Both the position numbers and the translations under genes were made by a program. Below the pieces are notes generated by a model. It worked only from the letters and a program-made list of their open reading frames with translations. It did no database searches and was not told the DNA's origin. Below are positions 1 through 9,479 of a stretch of DNA of 64,000 nt, piece by piece; within the stretch, counting starts at the first letter, position 1; the number at the start of each line of letters is the position of its first letter. Source of the DNA: Adiantum capillus-veneris (lineage: Eukaryota > Streptophyta > Polypodiopsida > Polypodiales > Pteridaceae); contig CM043967.1 in assembly GCA_014529385.2 (NCBI GenBank), positions 3,870,001 through 3,934,000 on the forward strand, in the 5' to 3' direction.

Positions 1-17
1 TCAAATGTGTTTCGGGA

Positions 18-242
18 TCACACCTCGGCAAGCTCCTTGAGTAGTGCAATCTCTTCATCTTGGGCCATCACACGGTCTTCCAGTGTGGTTATTTTACCTT
101 CTTGGACCAGCATGCGTTCTTCGAGCCTCTTTATTGTGCCCAAGAGGTTGCGGTTGATCTTGTTAATGGTCTCTGTCATTTCTTCTTTGTACTCTTGAAT
201 GGCATCCTCTAAAGGGTTTGCTTTGTCATTGTACTTCTTCAT
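18..242 (-). CDS. Small coiled-coil protein fragment, unidentified
   Basis: A 74-residue frame opening with MKKYNDKANPLEDAIQEY. It is highly charged, with Ile/Leu/Met at heptad-like spacing from about residue 24 to the end, so a coiled coil is likely. There is no zinc finger, membrane segment or catalytic motif. It may be the last exon or tail of a transposon protein, since everything nearby is repetitive, but no family can be named. Downstream on the same strand is the window edge. Confidence 0.3.
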   Translation of the reverse strand: MKKYNDKANPLEDAIQEYKEEMTETINKINRNLLGTIKRLEERMLVQEGKITTLEDRVMAQDEEIALLKELAEV

Positions 243-483
243 GCTTGATAGGCGCCAAAAGCGAGAGGGAGGGAGGGGTTCTTGTGGTCAAGAGAGAACG
301 ACACTAAGCCCACAGTATGCAAACATATAGTCCCCACATTATGCGTACATAAGTATTCTCCACATCAAGCCTACATTCCTCCTTGCTTAAGCAACCCCTG
401 TGTTTAAGCAGCCCCCATGCTTGATAAAAGGCTTATCTACCGGTTGATTTTCTCATAGTTACAGGGGAACCCCCCCTAGCCCC

Positions 484-632
484 CGTTCCGGCGTTCCGGG
501 GGGCAGTTCCCTTCCCGAACGTTCCGGAACGTCCCGGAATGTCTGACGTTCCGGGTGGCCAATGCAAACCGGAACGGCAGTTCCGGAACGTTCCGAAACG
601 CCCCCGGACCGTTCCGGAATGCCCCTGAAACG
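484..632. repeat. GTTCCGG/CCGGAAC-rich block 1
   Basis: GC-rich block in which GTTCC or its complement GGAAC recurs about every 10-20 bases, often as the palindrome GTTCCGGAAC. The surrounding DNA is AT- or CT-rich. A second block of the same character lies at 1051-1137. Likely the subterminal part of an unrecognised repeat; frames read through it are low-complexity and not believed to be genes. Confidence 0.5.
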
Positions 633-689
633 GCCAACGGCTACAAACAAATTTGGCAAAAATTGAAAAAATTGAAGTAAATGTTTGGG

Positions 690-887
690 CTTCTTTTGAA
701 AGTGTGCAAGGCCTCAAGGACTCATAAAATGCACCCCCCTCCCCCTTTCTCTTCACAAGCTAATCCTCAAGGCTCAAGCTCTCTCCCTCTCCCTCTCAAG
801 ACTCACTCTCTCAAGGCTCAAGGCTTCAAGCCTTCAAGCTCTCTTCCTCTCCCTCCCACTCTCTCAAATCTCTCCCTCTCCATCTCA

Positions 888-915
<28 letters not shown>
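690..915. repeat. CTCAAG/CTC-rich low-complexity tract ending in (CT)n
   Basis: Polypyrimidine-rich stretch with repeated CTCTC, CTCAAG and CCCTCTC, ending in an uninterrupted (TC)n run at about 887-914. No gene is visible in it. Confidence 0.6.
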
Positions 916-919
<4 letters not shown>

Positions 920-964
920 CTAGTCATAGCAAGGTTGAATGGTCTTCAAAACGATTTTTTTGTG

Positions 965-1014
965 AGTATTAGAGTCAAAGCACTCTAATACTCCTTGTAT
1001 TTAAACACAAGGAG
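965..1014. other. Two touching perfect hairpins
   Basis: AGTATTAGAGT (965-975) pairs with ACTCTAATACT (982-992) around a 6-base loop. CTCCTTGT (991-998) pairs with ACAAGGAG (1007-1014) around an 8-base loop. The two stems share bases 991-992, so only one can be fully formed at a time. They lie between the two GTTCCGG blocks. Confidence 0.6.
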
Positions 1015-1050
1015 CTAAAAATTGCACTATTTCGGTGTTTTTTATACCTC

Positions 1051-1137
1051 CCGTTCGGCGACGTTCCCGTTCCGGACCCCTAGCCGTTCCCCCGTTACGT
1101 TGGGATCCCGTTGCCGTTCCCGTTCCGCGTTCCGGGT
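1051..1137. repeat. GTTCCGG-rich block 2
   Basis: Second GC-rich block of CCGTTCC/GTTCCGG motifs (eight or more in under 90 bases), about 420 bases from the first. Confidence 0.5.
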
Positions 1138-1239
1138 AACTATGGATTTTCTGTCCTAAGGTTCTGCTTCTAATCGACAACTGCTGACTCGAACGTATGG
1201 AATCTCTACGCAAAAGAGTGACGTTTGAATGTTGTGCTA

Positions 1240-1343
1240 GGGGGGGGGGGGGGGGGGGGAGTTGGGCGATGGGCGCAGGGGGGGAGGGGGAGCGTTGGGC
1301 TGAGGAGGGAGGGCTGAAGGGAGCGATGGGCTGAAGGGGGCGG

Positions 1344-1419
<76 letters not shown>
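1240..1419. repeat. G-run, G-rich tract and (GA)n microsatellite
   Basis: A run of about 20 G (1240-1259), a GGGCTGA/GGGAG-rich tract, then an uninterrupted (GA)n run from about 1345 to 1419. The run abuts the 3' end of the minus-strand LINE at 1420, so on the LINE strand it forms a (CT)n tail. Confidence 0.85.
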
Positions 1420-1422
<3 letters not shown>

Positions 1423-1759
1423 AATGTTATATTAACGTCTTCAAAAGGCCAAATGACCTATGAGACCAATCTGTTACAAAATGGTGAATCTAATACCATG
1501 TCTGGGTACAAAAGAACTAGAACAAAGATACTACTACTAGAATCCATCCTCATCTGCACTCTTGATATCGAGAGAGTATGGCTCGAATCCTCTGCTGTAG
1601 TCTCCGTCGATGCTGTGTAGCCCCTCTCCTCAATCGTGGACGTCTAGATCTCTGTAGTTCTAGTGCTCGGTCGATGAGAGTGTCGGTAGTGGTCAAATGA
1701 GTGTGGGTCGAGCTCTGCAGTGATGGCTGCTCCTCTGGCTGCCCCACATCTAGTGAAAA

Positions 1760-3712
1760 GAAATCTGTAATCTGTCTTTGGGACTGTCTCTCTCTCTATG
1801 TCTCCCCAATAAAGTGTGTCTATATCTGTGTAACTCAAGTAGATATAGCCCAAGACATCTCTGATCCTCATAATTCATGACCCCTCTCTGAATAAGCAAT
1901 GGAAACGGCCCCGTATCTCATAGTACATTGTGCAATGACATATGTGATGTAGCTCTGTCTCTGGCTCTAGCTGGCATAAGCGGCATATCCTGCTGTCTGC
2001 TGGTATCCCTCTGAATCTACCAGTCTCAATCTCTAGCTGATGTGAGGATGTACGTATCTGACCAATGGCACACCGCAAACCATGAGACATGTGTGTCCAT
2101 GTAGCTGGGTCGAATCACAAACCCATGTCCTGTGAGGTGGAGAAGATGCTCTCTATAGAAAGCCATCTTCGTGCCCAACTCCTGTGGCGGCTCTATCCAT
2201 GTCCTCCTGGTATCCAGCTAGATTATGTCTCGACGAATGAGTGTAGTAATCTCCACCCGTGTAAGAGACATCGAGGGTGCCTAAAGAGAGTACTGCAAAG
2301 GGGGCAGCCTGTCCATGGTGAAGCCATGCGTCTGTAACCATGATGTCATCTATGCATACCAGCATGAAGTGTCCCCCTAGAGAGCTAACTGTCTGGAAGA
2401 CTCAAGGGCTAGTCTAGCATATCTGTCTCTAGTAGTATCCCACAAGCTGTGCACAAAGGAGACTAATCTGGTAAGCGCCTCAATCTCCATAGGAGGGGCA
2501 ACTAGCTCTACTCGAATGATAGCATGGGGTACGGAGGCCTTGGCTCTGATCAGTCAAGAGATCATAGATACCAAGGGCTTCTCCATACGTCTCCAACCAT
2601 CTTGGCCTACAGAAGGTCCCCATATCTGCACCCCATACAACATAGCTGAGGCTACTAAAGTATCAAAGAGCCATAACTTTGTCCGAGGTTCCTGGATTTG
2701 AACCTGCAAACACATCCTCTCCAAGCCTCTCAAGGCCGCATAAGCTCCAGTCAGTCTAGTCTCTGCTGCTCTCCCAAAGAAAACCTTGGCGTGTATGCAT
2801 CTATATACTCTAACCATATGTGAAAGTCGGTGCTGTCTCCTGATCCACTGTGGTGTGGTGTAAACACCATAACCTTGGTTTTACCAAGGTCACAGACAAT
2901 CCACTATCCTCTGCAAAACTGTGTAATGCATCCAGCTGTCGTTGCATACCCTCTAGTGAGTCAGAGATCAACACAATATCCTCAGCATATAACAACAATG
3001 GGATCCACATCCCTGACAACTGGGTACCTCTATCACCCTCTTTGTCAATGTAATCAGACACCTCATCAACATACATACCAAATAGAGTAGGAGACAATGG
3101 GCAACCCTGTTTCACCCCAATGGTGGAGTAAACTAAATCAAATATCCCCTCCGGAGTGTGTACATGTTCCATCACTGATCTGTATAGAGCCATAATCCCC
3201 CAAATCAACACTATGGGCACACCCCCATCTCCTGCAGTCTACGTATCAATCGAGCTCTCGGTACCATGTCAAATGCTTTGCGAAAATCCAGAAAGCTACA
3301 ATAAATCCTTCTCCCGTGTGAGCTTCCCACAATGATGGCTCTCCTCCATAAAAGCTCCATACGAGTGTCAAAATATGATCAAGAGGGGAGAAACCCCTCC
3401 TCAAAACAGCCTGGCCCTTTGCTTGTACACCCTCACTCTCTGCCCAATTATTCAACTACCACTCAAGAATGGATGCATACAACTGTACCAATGTGTGCCC
3501 AACCAATAGTGCAGTAATTCCTAGGCTCTTTAGGATCACCTGCTCTGAAGATAGGCACAATAGTAGACAACCTCCAAGTCTCGGGTAACCCCTCACACAT
3601 GGCACGATTGAACAACACTGCAAGAACCTCTACTAGCATATCTCTAGCATGTATAAAGTGCTCTGTTACTAGACCATCATGATCATATGTCCTATTGGTC
3701 GTCATCCTATCA
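1760..3712 (-). pseudogene. LINE reverse transcriptase and C-terminal region (broken)
   Basis: Successive minus-strand frames carry family signatures. At 3705-3463 there is the start of the palm (DHDGLVTEHF, then a P-x2-W, IVPIF.GD stretch). At 3220-2810 there is GVKQGCPLSPTLF followed by LLLYAEDIVLIS. At 2817-2554 there is LFDTLVASAMLYG with W-G. At 2090-1875 a CRLCQLEPETELHH zinc-knuckle-like tail is visible, then a DQRCLG segment in another frame. In active enzymes the catalytic box is Y/F-A-D-D; here the first Asp codon (2981-2983) is Glu, so this copy would be catalytically dead even without its frameshifts. The frame resumes beyond the solo LTR at 5670. Confidence 0.85.
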
Positions 3713-3717
3713 ATGGC
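3713..3717. repeat. Target-site duplication of solo LTR (left), ATGGC
   Basis: ATGGC directly precedes the LTR's TGTTGC start; the same five bases recur at 5665-5669 after its GTGACA end. Confidence 0.85.
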
Positions 3718-3874
3718 TGTTGCTAAATTGGCTTTATTTGATAGGAAAATAATTCTAAATGAATTATTGGATTTATAAGTGAGCGGGTTTTCTCGCTTGG
3801 AGCACCAGGAAAAATAATTCTAAATGAATTATTGAAACTTTAAGTGAGAGGGTTCTCCCTGGAGACATCCGAGT

Positions 3875-4170
3875 ACAGAGTATTCCTACTGCGTCATTCA
3901 AAGTAATGACGGGAGCATTGAGAACGGGAATATCTGTAAGGCCACTAGGAGTGGGTACTTCTGATGCGTCACATCGGATGGGTGACAGGGAGCATCGGAA
4001 AGAAGTATCTGACCATCCGGGAACGGACATCTCTGATGCGTCATAGGATGGGTGACATAGAGCATCGTGAAGGAGATTGTACGGTAAGTTTGGTAAGAAA
4101 AGACTAGGTGATGGGTATTCTTGGTGCATCACAAGATGGGTGACAGGTGCATTGGAAAGGGAATATCCAT
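3875..4170 (+). repeat. Four degenerate ~75-88-bp tandem repeats in the LTR U3
   Basis: Units are recognised by TGCGTCA or TGCATCA at about 3890, 3965, 4037 and 4125, each followed by GATGGGTGACA and an AGCAT(C/T)G segment. They lie 400-700 bases upstream of the TATA box, where LTR enhancers usually sit. A shorter repeat, AATAATTCTAAATGAATTATTG, written once here in two parts (AATAATTCTAAA + TGAATTATTG), also occurs twice at about 3750 and 3813. Confidence 0.65.
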
Positions 4171-4586
4171 AGTCAGGAGGAAATTCTGAACTGTGTTAGA
4201 ATTGTGCACAAGGAAAAAGCAAGCACTTGAATGAAGATGGGTTCAGAGGAAACTTTGAGGAAAAACAGATGCTTTTTGAGAAAGCGGGATTGCTTTTCGG
4301 GAAAGCAGATGCTTTCCCGCGAGGAAGTCTATGTCTGTATTGCAACTGTGTACGTGATTGCATCCAGGGACGCCTGGGAAGTGTTATGAAAGCATTGTTT
4401 TTAACTTATAAGGTTTTATTGAGTTTTTGGGCAGATTCAAACTATTTTAAAATACCCCAGCCATCTGATAAATAAGGCAACAGATCAGCCAGCGTTTTCT
4501 CTCTCTCTTTTTCTAGAAAAACAGCGTGAAAAAAAAAACGGCCGCGATATCTACGCGAGCAGGTTTTCGCGCCCGTGGCCAGGAGC

Positions 4587-4593
4587 TATAAAA
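4587..4593 (+). promoter_or_regulatory. TATA box of the solo LTR
   Basis: CTATAAAAG in a GC-rich setting, about 870 bases into the LTR, downstream of the tandem repeats and upstream of the AATAAA at 5477. Position fits the U3/R boundary of an LTR promoter. Confidence 0.55.
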
Positions 4594-5476
4594 GCATCAC
4601 ATGCCCTCACTCAGAGAGGGGGATCAGTTTTCACAAGGAGGAGATGCAGCTGCAGATTTCAGCTGTAAAGAAGACGTTGCCGGTGATGCCCATTGCTGCC
4701 CCAAGTGTACCCGATGTCACCAAGACCCAGTGCGCGAGTTCCCTCGCGAAGAAGTGCCTACGGAGCGTGTTTCCATCGCGACAAGCTGCTGTTTTTCTCT
4801 GTTTTCAGCCCATAAACGTCGTAGACGGGGCTGATTTACGAGAAGGAACCCAAGAACACACCTCTTTTGTGTGTAGGATTGGAAGAGAGGATTTTCTATG
4901 CAGAGCTCTCTTCCGGGGAATTGCTTTTCGAGAACCGAGTTGCGTTTCGAGCGTCGAGACTTTGAAGGTAACGATTTTCATGTTACGATCTCTGAGTATT
5001 TGATTGCTGGTGTACTTCCTCTTCGTGAGGGAGTAGGAGCAGAGGAAGGCATGAGCTATGCAGGAGAAAAGTGCTATGAGGAACCAGAGCCAGATCAGCC
5101 CAAGGATTTCGTACTCGAGTTTGGGAAGTAGATCCACGGATCGGAGAGAGGTAGTCTCTCAAGTTGTAATCCGGAAGTTGGGATTCCGAAGGAAGGATTT
5201 CGTGTCCGAGAAAGCAGAGTTGTTCTGCGGGAAGAGGACTTTGATAATAAAGTTGGAAAAGAGAGTTGCAGGGATGTCATGCCGTGAGTCTGGAAGGTGA
5301 GATCCAGAGGCAAGAACCTTGGTTCTCCAGGATTTGGAATAAGGAACGGAAGTTCCTTGGAATAGGGTTTTGCCCTAGGAATCGGAAGCCGAGGCTTTCA
5401 GGAACCATCAAGTCTTATTCTAGAACAAATGTGGTAGTACGTTCGGTTCAAGTGCTTGTATAGACTTCCCCTCAGT

Positions 5477-5482
5477 AATAAA
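5477..5482 (+). terminator. Candidate polyadenylation signal in the solo LTR
   Basis: AATAAA in the context CAGTAATAAAGATAC, followed by a G-run and a T-rich tract, about 180 bases before the LTR end. Confidence 0.4.
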
Positions 5483-5664
5483 GATACTATTACGGGGGGG
5501 GGGGGGGGACCAGCCCATCTTCTGGTCCCAGTATTGTGTCGATCTTCTCACTCTCTATCTCTCTCTTTATCTATTTCTCTCTATATCCTTTGGCTTCAGT
5601 AATAAGTGATAAATTCTATTTATCCGAATTTATTTTATATTGTTATGCGCTCCCATTTGTGACA

Positions 5665-5669
5665 ATGGC
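5665..5669. repeat. Target-site duplication of solo LTR (right), ATGGC
   Basis: Matches 3713-3717; LINE coding sequence resumes immediately after it. Confidence 0.85.
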
Positions 5670-6560
5670 TCTCTATACCATCTCAATGGTAAAGAAGGTG
5701 TTGGTAGGTGGGCATGACTCTATAGGATCTGGAAGCGGATCCTATCCAAGAACCGTATATAACGATGAGGCATACTGGCCCCACACATCAGGATAATCAC
5801 TAGGGGAGGGGAGTGCTCATGAAAGAATCGCCATGCTCTCTTGAGTCTCTACTCGAGCAATTGATACAAGTCTCGCTCCATCTGGGCCAAGTAAGGTCGT
5901 TTTTTCCGTCGCACAAGGCCCCGGGAAGCAATCCGAGATTGTCTGTAAGTGATGACTCCTAAAAGAAGATCCCTCTGAAGCTGGGCTCTCATCTCTCTGC
6001 ACTCCTCATCATACCAACTATTCTCGGGCATGCTCCCAGAGTATCGCCTCCGACCCGGCTGAGTGTGTGGGTATGCCTTTGATGTTGCACCATGTAGTGT
6101 TTCAGTCAGTAAAGTGGTGCACTCCTCCAATTATAGGCCAGGACCAGCTGTGCATAGACGGCTATAGATCTCCTCTGTATAAACCGAGTCAGTCTCTGGT
6201 GTAAATGTATAACGGGTATGTGACCTGCCTCCTGATATCTGGGCTGTACTATACTAAAGTGAAACAGACAATGTCAAAAGTGCATGATCTACTGCTATGC
6301 CCACTGTCTGGCTCCCACTATGAAATCTTGAATACAAGGAATAAAGCTCGGCTGTGCCGTAACGCAGTTTACTATACTGGCCCCATGTCTGTGTGGAAAG
6401 CGTGTGAAACCGGTTGCTCCAGGAAATCGTTGACATTAAGTATGGCTAACCCATGTGTAGTCGTCATCTCCGTGAGGTATTTCCCATACTCCGTCTGCTC
6501 TCTGTCATGTGAACATCTGTCAAGCCCCAACTTACCCACATCCAGCTCTCTAAGCATCTC
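5670..6560 (-). pseudogene. LINE endonuclease C-terminal half and linker (broken)
   Basis: Minus-strand frames include THGLAILNV at about 6460 (typical late endonuclease motif), a linker with NSWYDEECREMRAQLQRDL and RKKRPYLAQME (about 6010-5850), and a proline-rich stretch ending in TNTFFTIEMV near 5700-5680, just before the RT palm. These fall in several frames separated by stops. The N-terminal endonuclease residues are missing because the element is truncated at the (CT)n tract at 6584. Confidence 0.75.
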
Positions 6561-6580
6561 ATCTGAAGTGTCAGACAGAC

Positions 6581-6583
<3 letters not shown>

Positions 6584-6631
<48 letters not shown>

Positions 6632-6720
6632 AGAGAACAGAAGAAGAAGAAGAAGAAGAAGAAGATTCTATTGACGTCCTTTGGAGACCAAACTGACTTA
6701 TAGGACCGATCATATACATC
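6584..6720 (-). repeat. (CT)n/(TTC)n tract plus a second LINE-type 3' end
   Basis: On the minus strand, 6720-6666 reads like the 3' end of the LINE at 1480-1420: GGTC(C/T)(T/C)ATA.GTCA..TTGG followed by GACGT(C/T)AATA, then (TTC)n, then (CT)n. It lies directly upstream of the LINE body, as if one LINE had inserted at the CT tail of another. Confidence 0.55.
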
Positions 6721-7998
6721 CGTAATTATAATCCACTGCGGGTATTAAACATAATTTCTAAACGGCTTCCATGAGATGTTGCACTTGAGGAAGTCCAGTA
6801 CCTTTTTTTATATTGTTGTTGTAGCAAAATATTGGCCTTCTATGGGCTTGCTTTTCATTTTCTGTGTGATGGCTCATATGCAGGTGCCACTTCACACCAT
6901 CATAGAGATTCAAATGGGAGTTACAGGAGTACAGGAGAAACGCTATAAGCTTATGGACACTTCAAGCTGACTGACTAACAGGAATCTAGTTTAAAAAGCT
7001 ACAAAAAGAGGGCATGCATTGTGTCCTGGTGTTATTTCCAAATTTGTAATTCTTTGCCAATTTTGGGCATGTGCATAGACTAATCGCACTGTACATCCAA
7101 AACATCTAAACATCAAGCAGCATGATGCAGTGTAATGGAAATCTATTGTTCGATGCAAGTGAGCAGGCAAAGCTTGCTCGTTTCTATTATGCCTTTTATC
7201 TAGCCAGCTTTTAGATGTGATGGGTTGGATCATCCTCCAATGTGGAACTTCATGTGTGTGTGCGCGCTTGCCGCACACAAAGCGTCAAGCCTTTACCCTG
7301 CATGCATGAGTGGATGTACGGGTGGAAAAAAGTTGGCATTTTAGGCTCAAAAGTAACTGCATTTGGTGGGAAGGGCAGAAAGTACTAAAAAAGAATCAAG
7401 AATTTCTTTATGGTATGCATGCATCAGGAATGCAAGACCAAAGGTTGCCAATTTGCAGTTCTGTTGCTTAAAGTTGTGAGTGTTGTTATTTTACTGTCAT
7501 GATTAGTAATTTTATTGTAAGAATTCGAGGTAAGATTCTGGCTTCATTTCCAGCGTTTCTCAGAGTGTTTTCTAGGATCTCTAGGATAATTTCATCTTTT
7601 GCATGTTTGATGTCACGTCATAAATAATGTTCAGAGGGACATTATCATTGGCACTCTTTTGGTGATTACTTATTCACAAACCACATTCAATTGACCAAGC
7701 TTTTTTGCTCTTTAGGCTTCTTGGTCTTTTGGGGCAGGACATTGTGCTTGATGTCTACTCAGAGAATAGGTGCCACATTCAAATGATTATCGCGCATGGC
7801 ATCGGGGATGAGAGAAGAACTTGTTAAGAGTCCTTGTTTGATGGATGATATTGGCAGGATCTCATATTGGGCCTCATCTTTACTGATATAGTTGGGCAAC
7901 ATGTGTATTGTACTTGTTTACTTTGGCTGTCTTTGTCATTTATACATTTCCAAGACTATAATTCATACATAGACACCGGCCAACAGCCTCGTTGGAAG
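6721..7998. other. No gene recognised
   Basis: AT-rich sequence with only short frames (up to 95 codons) lacking conserved motifs. Nothing more specific is visible. Confidence 0.5.
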
Positions 7999-7999
7999 G

Positions 8000-8733
8000 C
8001 ACTTTATGGCACTAAGCAACTTCACAAATAAACTTGTGATTGGAATTCACCACTTCAGAACACTTCACAACTTGGTAGCTAGAGCATTCCCAAGTAGACA
8101 ACGACACCCTGCAGACCCCAAAGACTGGCGCCCCTTTCGGTATTTCTATATTCTAAGTCAAGTTTTTGGCCCGGTCGAACATACACGTCTAGGACGCTTT
8201 CCTTGTTTTGGTTACAAATTTTAGCATGCTGTAATTCCCTATTTTGGTCTCTATCAGGTGCCCAAAGCCTTGTATAAGCACCACCCCAAGGCTATCCTGA
8301 GGCTTCCCTTGTGTTACCTTGCAATTTAGCCCGAAACCTGCAAATGAACACAGTAGGTTGTTTTTTTTTTTTTTTTTGGGGTATCGTTTTGAGCGTAGCG
8401 AACATGTCCACGTGTCTTTAGAGCTCCCGCATGCAATGGGACAGTTCCCCTTTGAATCAAACGAGTTTTCACGCAACAAAACTCTTATTTTTTTGCAATC
8501 CTTCGTGATGGAACTGTGTACTTATGGAGGATTAACAATTAGGTAATCCAATTCTTGTTGATAAGGCTCTTGCGTGCATAAAAACCCCAGAACTGTATAT
8601 GGTCATGTGAGAAGCTGAACTAGTGGGGTATTATCATGTGTGCAAAGGGGGGGAGAGAGATGCATGAGAGCAAATCATTGCGCTACATGAAACAAGGGAG
8701 AAAGAAAGCTTTTCACCAAAGTAATCACTTGCA

Positions 8734-8770
<37 letters not shown>

Positions 8771-9400
8771 TAGTTTAGAATGTTCCAAAATCAACCCTCA
8801 CTCAAATCTGGGTGGCCTCTTCTTGGGATGAAGTTCTTGGAGTGTGTGTTGGCCTACAGGTTGTTCTCCTCACGTGTCTAGTTTGTTTCTTTTGGTTTAA
8901 TTCCTTGTACCCATCAACTTATTAAGTCGTGTCTCACAGGGACTAAATGACTATAATTGAGCCTAGCCACCCTTTTGCTACTCAAATTCTAATGCCGATA
9001 GGCCCAACCAACTCGTGGTTGCCATGTCTTCATTGTTGTGGGTACAACTCTCATTGAATCATTTCACAATGGCCATACAATGTGTGCCTATTTGCGACTT
9101 CCAAAAAAGGGTCTCAAAAATTAAGTAAAAAAATCAAGTGAATGAGACCAACAAAGAAAGTTAGTGTTTGTCTAGTCTCGTGACATAGCTCCGTCTTGAA
9201 ATTGCAAATGTCCGCAATTGCATGCTACATATGCTTAGTGTGATTAGCTCCCTTTTATCATCACATGTATTGGCAAGAAAGGTCATGAGACATAAATAAA
9301 TGACTTAAGGAACCTTCACACTTTTGTCTTGTCTCTCTATCATAGAAGTGAGCATTATACCTTTTTGACACTTGTCAAGTATTGTACACTTTTATTGCAC
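8000..9400 (-). repeat. Ty3/gypsy 3' LTR (copy A)
   Basis: Aligns by eye with 13560-14990 and in reverse with 15300-15950. Shared landmarks are a TATA-like CTTGTATAAGC (8271), a T-run (8359-8377), GAATCAAACGAGTTTTC, an (AC)n run (8738-8768) and the CAACTTATTAAGTC region near 8925. Borders are approximate. Confidence 0.6.
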
Positions 9401-9479
9401 TAAATCTATATTTACATATGATGTACTAGCTCCAGTATCACCCCTCTTTTGAACATGTTGAGTTGGGACATACGTGCGT

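Larger units (their letters stand above)
3718..5664 (+). mobile_element. Solo LTR (1,947 bp) inside the LINE
   Basis: Begins TGTTGCTAAATTGG, ends CATTTGTGACA (TG...CA with short inverted ends), and is flanked by ATGGC on both sides. It contains a TATA box at 4587-4593 and AATAAA at 5477-5482, in the correct order for U3-R-U5 on the plus strand. No gag/pol and no second LTR were seen, so a solo LTR left by LTR-LTR recombination is the simplest reading; a short non-autonomous element cannot be excluded. Small frames inside (for example 4575-5003) show no conserved domain. A G-run occurs near 5494-5508. Confidence 0.8.
1420..6583 (-). mobile_element. LINE (non-LTR retrotransposon), 5'-truncated, split by a solo LTR
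   Basis: Minus-strand remnants occur in LINE order: endonuclease C-terminal half (6560-6250), linker (6130-5670), reverse transcriptase (3712-2810), thumb/C-terminal part (2817-1760) and a 3' UTR ending in (CT)n. The endonuclease N-terminus is absent, and the body starts next to another (CT)n tract at 6584-6628. A 1,947-bp solo LTR interrupts it; removing the LTR and one 5-bp target copy restores the reading frame exactly. Frameshifts and stops occur throughout, so it is dead. Confidence 0.85.

Noticed and set aside
3718-5664. Frames of 110-142 codons at 4575-5137 as possible genes
   Set aside because: They lie wholly inside a solo LTR, lack domains, and overlap on both strands.
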